Shown in pieces: positions 33,201 to 44,616 of a stretch of DNA of 64,000 nucleotides. How positions within the stretch are numbered: position 1 is the stretch's first letter; every line of letters begins with the position of its first letter. This DNA is from Medicago truncatula. Taxonomy: Eukaryota; Streptophyta; Magnoliopsida; Fabales; Fabaceae. The stretch covers positions 4,784,001 through 4,848,000 of the forward strand of contig NC_053043.1 in assembly GCF_003473485.1 (NCBI RefSeq), written 5' to 3'. The notes beneath the pieces are model-generated. The model was not told the DNA's origin and did no database searches. It was given only the letters and a program-made list of their open reading frames with translations. Position numbers and translations under genes: made by a program.

Positions 33201-34672
33201 TAGAAAAGCTTGTTGCGCCTGTAGCTCCATTGTTTATTGGTCGGACTGGTAGTCAGCTATTCCTTACTGATGATAAACCCAACAAACCATCCCTTCTTTT
33301 GAGAATGGCTTCTGACTGTGAAGATGGAAAATTCATGTATGTAATGGGAATTTTCTTTGCTGATTACAAGTTCCTTTGTTTCAGTAAAATAATCATGTTC
33401 TTATAACATTTTTATGCTTTGTAGATCTGCACTTGGAGCATTTAGAAGTCGTGTTGTTTATGCTAATGTATCATATGATCGTATCCTTTCAGTGTATTAG
33501 TGACACTTATTGGCCCTTTCTTCCTTAATTTGTGTTATTCCTTTAACCTATATAGATATGGTTGGGTGGCGCACGTCTTCAATAAGGAGGGAAATCGAAC
33601 TTGGTAAGGTGAATATGAGTATTTTTCTTCTTTGATTGTCCCCTTTTTATTAAAATCAATATTAAATATTTGGATTACAATAAAATAAACATGTCGTATG
33701 ATTATGAAATTTGTATTTAGTAGCTGAACTCCTGTATGTGGTCAAGTCCCGTGTTTAACAAAGCCAAGAAAGTTAAGAACTCCTATAACACCTGACTATA
33801 ATGCATTAATTTGCAGTAATTTTAGAAGCACTTTTCTACTCTTTCTTGAGCTTTGTCAATTAACACTTCAGTCTTCACATTTTGAATCATTGGAATGGTT
33901 ATATACTTATCACTGTTAAAATATCAATATTTTATCCATATCCTACGTTTCAAATATTCCACCATAATTATAAATTCCAAGTAGATATGTAGTTCAACGC
34001 AGAAACACAACATGTTAGCTTAAGTTTCAGAAAAAGGAAAACACCTGACTTATGGAAGTTGATAAGGCAAATATATTTGTGTTATGTAACTAACATTTTG
34101 TATTTGTTCCGACAGCCTCCACGCCAATCTTTGGATGGATACAAGCATGTTGTTGATGTGAATTACTGTCCCCCAGTTCCTTCCGATGGACCTCAATTTC
34201 CTCCGGAGGCAGTGAAAGCAAAGGAAACTGCACAGCATACACAGAATAGTGTAGAATTTCATGAAATTATGGAAGGTGATTAACCAAAACTAACAGAAGA
34301 TGCTCTAATTTACATTGTGAGACACTGTTGTCTTGTTGCCAAAACCATTTTGTTGTCTTATTGCTAAATCCACTTGATGTTTTAAACAGAGGAAATGATA
34401 CAGGGATTACAAAGATTGGGATGGATCAAAGTTGATGTCAACTTTCACTCAGCAGTGTGGCCTCTCTTTGCCCACAGTAACATCCATGTACTGCATTTCT
34501 CTGAATCACCATTTCAAGTATGCTGGCATCACTGGTATAGTTTATAACATGAGTATTCCTTTGATTTCAGGTGAAAAAGAAATGGCTTCATAATGCTGGT
34601 GTAGGAGTAGTTGCTCATGTTGTTGACAGCTTAAGACAGCAAGAAACATCCTCAATTTTACCAACATCATAA
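30271..34672 (+). CDS. DUF676-type serine esterase/lipase, 11 exons
   Basis: Alpha/beta hydrolase of the putative serine esterase (DUF676) family, expected to cleave ester lipids; substrate unknown. Exons: 30271-30409, 30976-31120, 31709-31776, 32271-32341, 32450-32713, 33173-33336, 33425-33480, 33556-33608, 34116-34275, 34390-34487 and 34571-34672 (stop TAA). All phases agree and give 439 aa. Motifs: LLVLVHGIWS (near residue 90, oxyanion side), the nucleophile elbow ISFLAHSLGGLFARYAI with Ser about 161, NFITLATPHLGVRG, and a C-terminal NAGVGVVAHVVDSL that may supply the catalytic His. The first exon is Ser-rich and could be a plastid or mitochondrial targeting peptide; an in-frame ATG in exon 2 (AMSTTTQG) could start a cytosolic form. 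Intron 1 carries an Au SINE. Confidence 0.92.
30688..30862 (+). mobile_element. Au SINE in esterase intron 1
   Basis: Recognisable Au SINE parts in order: TGTAAAGTTGTTG, a decayed B box, GAAAACAGCCTCATGCG, CTGCGTGCAATACACC, GGTGGGACCTTTTCCCGGAC, GCTTTAGTGCAGTGGGTTGC and CCTTTT. The very 5' end is unclear. It sits in the sense orientation within a transcribed intron. Confidence 0.8.
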
Positions 34673-34678
34673 AAAAAA

Positions 34679-35515
34679 TGTTGTGATAAGAAACAGGCCC
34701 ACGTTCGTAAACCTTTACTGGTTTATACACTTAGGAAAATTGAATAAGGGAAAGGAAGTTAGTTACAAGAGATAAAAAACAGATCTGATAGTATATACAA
34801 TGTCAGGAGAAGAGTGTAAGATATCTTTGGAAAAATCAATTGTTAGTTTGGGTCGAGAATGCGTTTCTCTAACTAGGGGGTTGACACCCACTATTTTCTG
34901 TGTAAATTCACGTGCATAAATCAATACAATCATACTCCCCATTTGATACATCAATACAAACATACTTATCATTTCATTCATTTGTTACATTCATTTATTC
35001 CGTTTTCGTTTTCACTGGAATTATGAAATATATCAAATGGTGCTTTCGTCCAGAGAATCTATTAAGAGATCCAACAAAGATTGGCCGGGTTGGAACCACA
35101 AGTTGCTGCTGTTGAGTCCATGCTAAAAAACCAAGAGGCATTGTTACGGGGACAAGATCATTTGGTGTGCTTGCATGATGTGGCACTGCCGGAACACTCT
35201 GCTCAGCTGGGTTCCTTGATGACTAGTGTCACAAGGATCACCAAGTCCCTGCAAGCTCTACATACTGAGGTGCGAGAAGGATTCCAACTCCAAAAAAGCA
35301 GTCCCACTCAGTCCGGCTCCGTAACTCCGTTTCGAGTGCTGGTTCGGGGAATTGAGTGACAATAAAAAATTATAAAATTGATGATTTGTACGTGTGGATC
35401 CATTTAGAAACTTATTTGAGGAGTTCTAGTGTGGATATTATTAGTTATTATTTGGTAACCCTAGGTATAACCTTGTGGATGTTATCAGGTTATACTCATG
35501 AAGGAATACAATTCT
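34679..35515 (+). mobile_element. LTR retrotransposon remnant just after the esterase stop
   Basis: A candidate LTR begins TGTTGTGATAAG at 34679 and ends ATATATCA at 35036. It is followed by TGGTGCTTTCGTCC, a configuration seen at LTR/leader junctions of plant Ty3-type elements. A frame then reads MLKNQEALLRGQDHLV, SAQLGSLMTSVTRI and LQALHTEVREGFQLQ, a coiled-coil-like start of a gag protein. The frame ends after about 90 codons and the rest of the element is missing. If correct, the insertion lies within about 10 bp of the esterase stop codon and supplies its 3' UTR. Ends are approximate. Confidence 0.4.
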
Positions 35516-35544
35516 TAAAAAAAAAAACATAAAATCCGTCAAAA

Positions 35545-35661
35545 ACTATGCATATCAAAGGTCTTCAGTCTCCACAACTATTTTGAGTAGAAGAAGGGTA
35601 TTGCAGATTTGAACACACACTATGCATATCAAAGGTCTTCAGTCTCCACAACTATTTTGAG
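35545..35661. repeat. Direct repeat, 43-bp unit, period 74
   Basis: A 43-bp segment starting ACTATGCATATCAAAGG and ending CAACTATTTTGAG occurs at 35545-35587 and identically at 35619-35661, with 31 bp between. Perfect identity suggests a recent duplication. Confidence 0.85.
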
Positions 35662-35840
35662 ATGCATTTAAAGAAGATTGTTAGCAAAAAATTGTTCAAA
35701 CAAATATTTTGGTAAAAGATCTAGTTGTTTATCTCTTGGTTTTTAATCCACATCAAGGTAAAAAAATATATATATTTTCCTCTTAAAATTTAATTTCACA
35801 TCCAAATAAATCGGGCAAAAACGTAAAACCTTAATTGTTT

Positions 35841-35973
35841 AGAAGTTCTAGCTCAACCGGCAAATGTCGAAATTGCAAGGCTGGACGTCGTGACCTGAGT
35901 TCGAACCCGGAACCTCGCGGTTATGTGTGAGTTTAATTCCAGTGAATTACCACTTCATCTAAAAAAAAAAAAA
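35841..35973 (+). mobile_element. tRNA-derived SINE, copy 3
   Basis: TCTAGCTCAACCGGCAAATG, B-box-like GACCTGAGTTCGAACCC, GTTATGTGTGAGTTTA and an A13 tail. Same family as 7268-7406 and 28702-28843 but more diverged in the body. Confidence 0.75.
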
Positions 35974-36085
35974 CGCAAATTATGTACATTTCCAAATTCT
36001 TTGCGGAGAATATTTATTTGAAAGATATCCACCAACGGGTAAATGTGCTTCAAAGATGCTTATACATTTCAAAAGCCTCCATTGA

Positions 36086-36450
36086 ATGAGATACCTTAGG
36101 CCAAAAATATTTGGAATTCTTCTACTATTAAGTGGGTCAAACGTAATATTGATGGTTGTACCAAAGGTTGTCTATGGACCTGCACCTTGTGGAGGTATTT
36201 ACCACAATAAGGATGTCAATTATTTAGGTAACTTTGCGCTCAATGTGCATAACACTACTTACTTTCAAACTTAGTTTCTAATATTGTAACTTGGTATCTA
36301 AGAAATAGATTGTTGAACTATACGGAGTTAACAACAAACAAACATGTATTTTTACATTTTCCATATTTTTTAAAGAGGAAAATCAATGTGTTGACAAAAA
36401 TCTTTGATAGAATGGTCTGATTTGGATGGATTCTTTTTAAATTCTTTAAA
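36086..36450 (+). pseudogene. RNase H-like (LINE RVT_3) fragment
   Basis: Plus-strand frames read VKRNIDGCTKG, GPAPCGGIYHNKDVNYLGNF (a second frame) and then LVSNIVTWYLRNRLLNYTEL. This is the order of the plant RNase H-like domain ('CN.DG', 'G..A.GGI.R'). The reading frame switches within the motif and stops follow, so it is a dead fragment. The T-rich stretch to 36640 may be its untranslated tail. Confidence 0.55.
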
Positions 36451-36764
36451 TTGTAAAAGATTATACTTTTTTGAATTCAAATTTTGTTAATGTCAAACTT
36501 TGTTAAAGGCTCCCTTCCTTCTTGTTTTTGTGGATTCAACTGAGTTCCCTTGTTTATCCTGGCTTGAGCTTTGGTCTATTCCTCCAAATGTTTTTGTTTT
36601 TGTATTTGTCTTTTTTATTTTAATTATATTTTTTAATGTTGAAGGCTTGAAGCTGATATGTGATCACTAAGGGGTGCAACATAATTCTAAAGTTTTGGTT
36701 TGTTGTTATTTTGCCCACTCTTTTCTTTTCTGTTAAAGGTAGTTCAATTTTATTCTTGAAAAAC

Positions 36765-36796
<32 letters not shown>

Positions 36797-37004
36797 TATT
36801 CTTGAAGAACTTTTGCAGAATAATCGAAATCAAAGGCACCGTAATAAAACAAGAAAATTTCCTTTTAAAATTTAGTAATTTCGATACATTAGCACATCAA
36901 TCACGCAAAAAGTGCAAAAACACAAACATTCCTTTTTCAAATTCAATTCAATCAATTCATACTCAAACCATTACCAACGCGTAATCACTTCTCAAACGCG
37001 CTTC
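36451..37004. other. 14-3-3 upstream region
   Basis: No gene. A T-run of about 25 (near 36766-36790) and AT-rich sequence lead to the 14-3-3 promoter. Confidence 0.35.
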
Positions 37005-37012
37005 TATAAAAA
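37005..37012 (+). promoter_or_regulatory. TATA box of the 14-3-3 gene
   Basis: TATAAAAA lies 86 bp before the ATG, leaving about 55 bp for a 5' UTR if transcription starts 30 bp downstream. Confidence 0.6.
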
Positions 37013-37090
37013 GAAACCCTCATTCTCATTTCTTCTTCATCACCCAAACTACCAAAACCGTTACGCAGTTTCAAACCTCGCAGATCTTCC

Positions 37091-40000
37091 ATGGCTTCCC
37101 CTAACCAAAACTTCGTCTACACCGCCAAACTCGCTGAACAAGCCGAACGCTACGAAGGTAACATCGCATTTTCGCTTTTGATTCGTATCTTTCTTTATTT
37201 TTCTTTCTTTTTTTGCTTATTTGTTTCATGGCTTTGTTTCTTTTAGAAATGGTTGATGCGATGAAGAATGTTGCGAAACTCAACGTTGAATTGACGGTTG
37301 AAGAGAGGAATCTGTTATCAGTTGCTTACAAGAATGTTGTTGGAGCACGTAGGGCTTCTTGGAGGATTCTTTCTTCGATTGAGCAGCGAGAAGAAGCGAA
37401 AGGGAGTGATGTGAATGTCAATCGGATCAAGGAGTATCGGAAAAAAGTTGAATCGGAGTTGGCTGATGTTTGTAATGATATTATGACTGTGATTGATGAT
37501 CATCTTATTCCGAATTCTTCCGGTGAATCTAATGTGTTCTATTACAAAATGTAGGTTTAGTTTTTGGTTTTTATTTGATTCTGTTTTGTTTTGTTTTTGT
37601 TCGCCATGAAATTTGAATCTTGAATGGTGTTGTTTTACTTTGTGTTTGATTGTGTTGTAGGAAAGGCGATTATTATCGTTATCTGGCTGAGTTTAAGAGT
37701 GGTGATGAGAGGAAAGAGGCTGCTGATCAGTCCTTGAAAGCATATCAGGTTGTTTCTCTTGAATGTTCTGTGTATTTCATTACTGATTCACAATTGTCTT
37801 TGAGAGCTTAATCATGCTTGGTTTGGGTTACTTTACATTCATATCCTTTCTGATCTTAGTATATAACTATATATGCATTTGTTTCTTAGTTAAAGCATTC
37901 CGCGGGACTTGCCATATAAGAAGCTTTTGGGGATCAATAATGATTTTTTTTTTTTTTTACATTTATAATATTCCATCTAATCTTGTTATAGGTTTAAGTG
38001 ATAATTATTGACTAGAACTTATAAAAGCTGTTTTTATTGGGAAAAGATTGATTAAAATAACTTTTGCTTCCATCATACTATGTTTCTTGCGTATAAGATT
38101 TGTGCACTTGAATTCATTGTGGTAAATTGTTATATACACTTCATAGGGGTTAGCATAATGATTGTTTACTATAAAAATATGCTTGTGATTGATTTAAAGA
38201 TGAAGTGAGGTGCTAGATGTTGGTGCTTAGTCTTCAGGCATGGCATTCATTCACTATGTGTCTTATATTTGTCCCAAGACTGATCTGTGATTGGTTTTCG
38301 TGGTGTGACCTTGTTTACTTGAAAAACCATCATTGTGTCTAGGGGAAGTGACAAACTGTGTTGAGTTTCAAGATTTTTTTTGCACCGGTTCACATTAGTA
38401 TTGACTCTTATTAATCATACATGAAAATAATTACAGGAAGCCTCCACTGCTGCAGAGGCTGAGTTACCTCCCACACATCCCGTCAGACTGGGTTTGGCTT
38501 TGAACTTCTCTGTGTTCTATTATGAAATCTTGAACTCTCCTGAAAGGTATATCTAATATTACGTTCTTACTCAAAGAATGTTGCACCCCCTCAGTTTTTT
38601 TGTGTTCATGCTAGGCTGGTCTCTTAAACAACTGTTTTCTTTCGTATTTCAGGGCTTGTCACCTTGCCAAGCAGGCATTTGATGTAGCAATTGCTGAGTT
38701 GGATTCTCTCAATGAGGAATCTTACAAGGACAGCACACTGATCATGCAGCTTCTGAGGGACAACCTGACATTGTGGACTTCCGACATTCCTGAGGAAGGA
38801 GGTGGAAACTATCTTCTATTAACTATGCTAATTTGATATGCAGAGGATGTGAAATTTACCTGAAATGCTTTATTTTTTATTGATAGCATTTGATATTTTC
38901 CTTAGTCAGACAGGACAGGAGTATGTGTTGATAACAAGCTTGTTTTAGATTGTTCTCTCTATGTCCATGTGATTGTTAGTTGTTAGTAAAATAAGTTGTC
39001 CTCCCACCCACTTGATAGAGATTCCAACTAATTTTTGGATCAGAAGAAGATCCAATGGAAGATTTAGTAATCAGGCTTAGAGAACTAGATCTTGTTTTGT
39101 TCCATGAAACATGAACATAATTCATCTTCAAAAAATTAATAAAAAATCCATATGAATTTGCACAACTTCACAATCCTGTAGAAAGCAGCCCTGACAGTTT
39201 TTGTTGAAAAATGAGTCAAAATAACCTGCTAGTAGTTCTAAAAACTCAGATAAACTGTTTCCAATTGCGGCGCATTACCGTGGGGTGAAACAGTGGCTAG
39301 CTGCCTGCCAGATGTGTCGTGTGGTCCAGAATGGAGTTGCGTCTGTTGCAGCCACCTTCGTGTCTTCTCTTGGCATCTGGTTTTGCGTCTTGGGTGCTGG
39401 GATAGCAGCGTCACAGTGTTGTGGTCAAAAAAACCTGGGAGCGCCGTTAAAATTGAGTCATTATATATGGGAAATAAAATTTTGGGTTTTTGCACAGTAG
39501 AAAACCTATTTCCCCTCTTGTCTGTGCAACTTCTCTCTTGTCAATAGTGCCGCATTGCGGGGGGTGGGATGAAACAGTGGCTACCTTGCCCCCATAATGG
39601 AGTTGCGGCTGTCGCAGTCGCCTTCTTGTCTTGAATTGGAATCTAGTTTTGTGTCTTGGGTGCTAGGATAGGAGCGCCAGTGTTTTGGCCGAAATAACCT
39701 AGAAGCATTGTTAAAATTGAGTCATTATAGGGGAAATTTTGGGTTTTTGCACAGTAATAAACCTACTTTCCCTATTGGAACTGCAATTCATAACTGCCAG
39801 CCATCATTGTCCCAAACTGCCACCATCTTTTACAGCAGCAGGGGTTTCAGCATTCATTGTACCAACCCTCACCTTTCCCTCATTCTAATAGCTGGGACAA
39901 CACCTGCTGCTTCTCAACCATCATCAATCAGTGGCTCATCTCTCAATCCCAGATTTGGGGTCTAACATCGGCCAATATAAGTCCAAAATATACTAAATAT

Positions 40001-40449
40001 CGGCCAAGCACCAACTCATAGTTTATGATTCTCAATGCTTACTGAATCATCACTAACTTCCAGCATTGGGTCTTAGTGGTAGTGGTATTATAGTTTGTCT
40101 TTAGTGTTTCCTTTCTGGTTGTTCTAAACTCGTTAGTATTAATTACTATAATGTTGTAATGTCTACTATGCCTCAATTTTGCCATTGTTACTTTCCTTTC
40201 AAACTTGCCTTCGCTCTTCCTATGCATATTATTTTCTACTGAACATTATTTAATTTATTACTTTTCCGCCTTTGCCCTTAAAGAAATTTTCCTGTATTTC
40301 CTTCCTTTTTAACAGTTGAGGAACAAAAGTCTGAATCTGCCCGAGCTCCTCCTGCAGGAGATAATGCAGAGGTATGTAATTGTGTTACCTGAGAGATTGT
40401 CTTCTGGTTTTACTTTTACCTTAACAAAGTTATATTTTGCATGCAGTAA
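37091..40449 (+). CDS. 14-3-3 protein, epsilon-group type, 7 exons
   Basis: Dimeric adaptor that binds phosphoserine/threonine motifs on client proteins. Exons: 37091-37157, 37247-37550, 37661-37748, 38437-38546, 38653-38801, 40316-40371 and 40447-40449 (only the TAA stop). Phases agree, giving 258 aa, a normal length. Landmarks: [20 protein letters not shown] (N-terminal dimerisation helices), [20 protein letters not shown] (signature 1 with groove Lys/Arg), YRYLAEF (groove Arg-Tyr), [19 protein letters not shown], and signature 2 [15 protein letters not shown]. The acidic, Pro/Ala-rich tail ends AGDNAE. The many introns and sequence character point to the plant epsilon group (GRF9-GRF12-like); that is inference. 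The exon-5 donor (G|GTGGAA) is weak; read-through would end after a short alternative tail at 38836. Confidence 0.93.
39262..39775. repeat. Imperfect tandem duplication in 14-3-3 intron 5
   Basis: Two copies, about 39271-39513 and 39551-39772, share GCGGCGCATT/GCCGCATTGCGG, GAAACAGTGGCTA, TGTCTTGGGTGCT, GTTAAAATTGAGTCATTATA and GGGTTTTTGCACAGTA. They are roughly 80 percent alike by eye and non-coding. Their higher GC content contrasts with the surrounding intron, suggesting inserted transposon sequence that duplicated. Confidence 0.75.
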
Positions 40450-40830
40450 AGTGACAGGTTTTACTAGGGGTTTGTGGTGTGAATACGAAAGACTAGTCTC
40501 TATGCAAGTTCTGGTGGTTCTCTGTTTCCATGTTTTCTAGTTGTAGGAATTTTAAAGCTCACCACTAGGATGTTTTAATTACACAGTAAGTATGTCTCTA
40601 GGAAAATTATAAACCCTGGGGCTTTCTTCTTCATTTGACAATGTAATCCAGCATTGCCAATGTTGCTTTAGATGCTTTTTAGCTACCGGAAAAACATAAG
40701 ATTCATGGATGACTGTAATAATTTAATTGGTGCTTTTTGTCTACATATACACTATTCAAAAAAATGCCACCTTAGATGATTTCATCATCTTACAAAGTAG
40801 TATATATTTTAAATTTTTGTAATTAACTTA

Positions 40831-41001
40831 GAGTTTGGTCTAGCACTAAAACATCATATCATGGAAATGGATGTTCCGGGTTCGAGCCCTATTAGTGTTG
40901 TTAGTTGGAGGTAAATGTAAAATTACTGAGAGTCATAATGTCTTCTCCATCTTGAACTAGGCCTCCATTGGAAATGGATCCTCTCAAAACAAAAACAAAA
41001 A
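40831..41001 (+). mobile_element. SINE-like tRNA-derived repeat
   Basis: GAGTTTGGTCTAGCACTAA (A-box-like) is followed by GATGTTCCGGGTTCGAGCCC (good B box) and, after about 100 bp, an A-rich tail of AAAAC units. The spacing suits a tRNA-derived SINE, but this is not the family seen elsewhere in the window and no TSD was recognised. Confidence 0.4.
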
Positions 41002-42084
41002 AACTTCTCAATTTTCATATATCTTAAATCACTTTTTCCCCCTTTTTACAAATTCTAATGTTCATCATTCCTTTATATTTTTTGCCACTTGAGAGGATTC
41101 TAATCCATTCCATTGAGACTTCCGACCCAATCATTGTTTTTTTGGATCGGAGTGTAACTCCCGATTGGCTTATTTCAAAGGTCGACTAACAAAGGTCTAT
41201 ACAGCAATCACCACTATCAAATTACAATTTGGATTTTTATTTTTCAAAGGAAATAAACTAATTCGTATTGAAAAATTGTGTCCTTAGTTTAATGATAGAT
41301 TATTCTTTTTCTTGTGGTTTTTCATAGGTTCTCTCTTGCGAAAAATTTATTAGTCGATACACGTAAGAATCTTGGTTTGCTATGTTGTGGGAGTCTAATC
41401 CCGATCGCTAAACTCAATCCTAATTGGTGATGATAGATTATTCTTATTAGATTATTATTATATTTTTGATTCTTTTGTAAAAAGACAAACTCTTCTCTTT
41501 TGAGGTTTTAAAACTTGCAACCGTGTGTGTTGCCACTTTTAGTTTTTAGACATTCAGAGATGCTGATACTTTTTTGCGATCATTGATAGTGATATTTGCT
41601 ATGGTTACGTTATACTTATTTTTTACTTTATATTTTATTTTGCACAAAAGCATATCGAACTTATTATAAATAAATTCTTTTAAGTTTAAAAGGAAGATTG
41701 TTTTCGACCAAAAAATCGAAGATTATTTCCTCTCGTGAAAGGAGTGGCCAGTGATATTTAGGCTAAAAAAAATTAGATGTTTTACTCAAAAAATAAATTA
41801 GATGTTGCAAATAGGTTTTAATGGTGTAGATGACCACACATGAGAGAACGTGAGGAAAACCAACGGGAGAGAAATATTTTCCGCAGGCAATTGAATTTCT
41901 TTCTATCTTGGATTGGTTTCTCCCTAACTATTGATTTAATATAAGAAAATGCTTACGGCTTGGATTGTTTTGAAATCTTTACCATCCATTTTAATATTAT
42001 ATCTTTCATTTTTTATTTTTTTTTAGGATACTAATGTATCTTTCATTAACTTGAATTTTTTTATTAATTAAACCTAAGGCTTGA
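41002..42084. other. Intergenic, no supported gene
   Basis: Contains two similar phrases (TCGGAGTGTAACTCCCGATTGG and GGGAGTCTAATCCCGATCGC) of unknown meaning. I found no coding signal or element ends. Confidence 0.3.
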
Positions 42085-42842
42085 TTAAACCTAGAGACTT
42101 GGAGGCAAGCCTTAGAAGCGTATGGATTCCGCTTGAGTAGAAGCAAGACGGAGTATATGGAATGTAACTTCAGTGGAAGGAGAAGTAGGTCTACCTTGGA
42201 GGTGAAAGTTGGAGATCATATCATACCCCAAGTTACACAGTTTAAATATCTTGGGTCTTTCGTACAAAATGACGGAGAAATAGAAGCAGATGTAAGCCAT
42301 CGTATTCAAGATGGGTGGTTGAAATGGAGAAGAGTCTCAGGTGTTTTGTGCGATAAGAAAGTACCATTTAAGTTGAAAGGAAAGTTCTATCGGACAGCAG
42401 TCCGACCGACGTTGTTGTATGACACAGAGTGTTGAGCGGTTAAGAGTCAACATGAGAATTAAGTAAGTGTAGCAGAGATGAGGATGTTGCGTTGGATGAA
42501 TGGTAAGAATAGACATGATAGGATTATGAATGACATCATTAGAGAGAGAGAGAGTGGGGGTAGCACCTATAGTAGAAAAGTTGGTAGAAATAGGCTTAGA
42601 TAGTTTCGGCATATAGAGAGAAGACTCGTAGATGTCGTGGTAAGAAGAGTAGATCAAATGAAGGAGAGTCAAGTTAAAAGAGGTAGATGAAGACCTAGGA
42701 AAACTATTAGAGAAACCATTAGAAAGAATTTAGAGGTCAATGAGTTGGATCCAAATTCGGTGTACGATAGAACACTATGGCGTCATTTGATCCATGTAGC
42801 CGACCCCACTTAGTGGGATAAGGCTTGGTTGTTGTTGTTGTG
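42085..42842 (+). pseudogene. 5'-truncated RTE-clade LINE
   Basis: The frame reads [58 protein letters not shown], and further along VAEMRMLRWMNGKNRHDRI. These are typical of the reverse transcriptase C-terminal part of RTE-type plant LINEs. The conserved 'YGTECW' is YDTEC followed by TGA, an inactivating stop, with more lesions near 42540 and 42690. The segment ends at a (TTG)n run, 42827-42841, the simple-repeat tail usual for RTE elements rather than poly-A. Confidence 0.85.
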
Positions 42843-42862
42843 TTTATTTGTTCTTATTCATT

Positions 42863-43032
42863 TCATTCTGCAAAGGAGTTGAATTTGTCATGAGTTTTGT
42901 CATTCATATATATGGTTGATTTTCTTAACGAAATGCTGATGTAATTATCATTCTGCAAAGGAGTTGAATTTGCCATGAGTTTTATCATTCATATATATGG
43001 TTGATTTTCTTAACGAAATGATGATGTAATTA
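42863..43032. repeat. Tandem duplication, 85-bp unit
   Basis: Two adjacent copies (42863-42947 and 42948-43032) both contain CTGCAAAGGAGTTGAATTTG and GGTTGATTTTCTTAACGAAA. They differ at only a few positions and lie directly after the RTE tail. Confidence 0.85.
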
Positions 43033-43816
43033 TCATAAGTATTTTAGCTAAATCTTGTCTCCAAAATAACGGGCAACGCTTTGGTGCCTTTGTGGCGCCA
43101 AAGGTATGTAATCAGCGAGTGCCACATGTCCAAGGCTTTTATTTTAATCTGATTAAATGAAAAAGAGAGAAACACAAGGCGTTTCTTCACCTTCTCTCTC
43201 ACTCTGTTTCTGCAACTTCAACAGTTCAATCCACAACCCATTGCCGTCATTCGATTTTGTGCCATCGACCATCCTTCCATCACTACGCTACTGTTCAATA
43301 CATGGAAAGTGAAGAAAAGATCATCGTTTGGTGACAACGTTGCTGTTCTGTTTTCCCCTTTAAGAAAATAATAATCAAAAGAGAAATGTTAAGGACAGTT
43401 GCTCACACACTCTCTCTTAGATACTCTCTCAATGTATGTTGCCACCTGTCCTTCTTTTTTAATTTTCTTAACTTACTAACCGGAAGACCAGGTTAAGAGG
43501 CTTTCAAAACTTTCTTTTATTTCTTATTTTTTTAACATTTTATTGATAAATAATTTAAAACAATTTATACTTGTTTGATAAATAATTTAAAAAAATGCAC
43601 TTGCTTGGTAAAAAAATTCAACTCTAGCTTATTAGAAGATGGACAATAGTCTACACCGTTTAATTTATAAATACGATCCTCCGAAGAATATACTTGGTTA
43701 AATAAAACAAAAAAGATATAAGTACACCATTTGATCAAATCGGATATAATATACCATTTGATCAAATAGGATATCCATATAATATACCTTGGATGGAAAA
43801 TGTTGTGGAGGACCTA
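43033..43816. other. Intergenic with short hairpin
   Basis: CTTTGGTGCC-TTTGT-GGCGCCAAAG near 43079-43103 forms a 10-bp hairpin, and GTGCCACATGTCC and GTTGCCACCTGTCC recur about 300 bp apart. The interval 43180-43440 looks like a 5' leader (CT-rich, GC-richer), but no open gene follows. I can give it no product. Confidence 0.3.
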
Positions 43817-43841
43817 AAAAGAATAGTTGATTTTTTTTTTT

Positions 43842-44384
43842 GTTAATTACATTTTTAGTTCTTGCATTTTGACCAACTCACGAAATTGATCCTACCTCTT
43901 TTAAATCGAACAAAATCGTCCATAAACTATATGTTTTTTGTAGTTTTAGTCCTATCTTCCTATTTCCAACTCCAGAAACGCACAGAAATGACAGTTTTAG
44001 TCCAACCACCTATGCTCAACCATGAAATAAACAAGGAATAAATCATGTGGGTACAAGGAATCTGCTTTGTTCAACACACAAACCAAGAAAAACCCTAATT
44101 TTTAAGACATGTTTCAGGTATGTAACATGTCTCGGGAATTAGGTTAGTGTGCTGAATAAAGTAGATTCCTTGTACCCACATGTTTTATTCTTTGTTTATT
44201 TCATGGTTGAGCATAGGTGGTTGGACTAAAACTGTCATTTCTGTGCATTTCTGGAGTTGGAAATAGGGAGATAGGACTAAAACTGCAAAAAACATATAGT
44301 TTAAGGACGACTTTGTTCAATTTAAAAAACATAGGACCATTTTCGTGAGTTAGTCAAAATGGTAGGACCAAAAGTGTAATTAAG
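43842..44384. mobile_element. Large foldback element, about 240-bp arms
   Basis: The left end TTAATTACATTTTTAGTTC is mirrored by TTAATTACACTTTTGGTCC from the right. Pairing runs almost the whole length, including ACTAAAACTGTCATTTCTGTG against its complement and CATGTGGGTACAAGGAATC against its complement. Only about 100 bp in the centre is unpaired. An identical 18-mer, AAAAGAATAGTTGATTTT, lies outside each end at 43817-43834 and 44404-44421, each separated from the arm by a T-run. Confidence 0.8.
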
Positions 44385-44616
44385 CCTTTTTTTTTTTAAG
44401 ATTAAAAGAATAGTTGATTTTATTTTTATTTTTTGAGGGAAAGAAAAAGGGAGGTGTAGGGATTTGTATTTTCTCTATTGAAAATTTTCTCTTTTTGTTC
44501 TTTCAAATAAAATTTCAACCATCAAACATTAGAGAAAAAAATAAGAGTTAAATTATAAAGAAAAGTAGTTAGTGAATTTTAATGGTAGAGATTTTTCTTG
44601 GTTACTTAATGGTGGA

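Noticed and set aside
35545-35661. CRISPR-like repeat-spacer pattern
   Set aside because: Only two repeats of 43 bp with one 31-bp gap, in plant nuclear DNA; a simple duplication.
39238-39547. Cys-rich frames in both strands of the 14-3-3 intron
   Set aside because: They arise from the GC-richer tandem repeat; no start context, no splice sites and no conservation between the two repeat units.
40831-40900. A fourth tRNA gene around GGGTTCGAGCCC
   Set aside because: The T arm is good but acceptor and anticodon stems are not formed.
42133-42435. 100-codon frame as a novel protein
   Set aside because: It is clearly the C-terminal reverse-transcriptase part of an RTE LINE and is interrupted by a stop at a conserved Trp.
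43079-43103. Hairpin CTTTGGTGCC/GGCGCCAAAG as a terminator or riboswitch
   Set aside because: No gene ends or begins beside it and such elements are not expected in plant nuclear genes; left as an unexplained palindrome.
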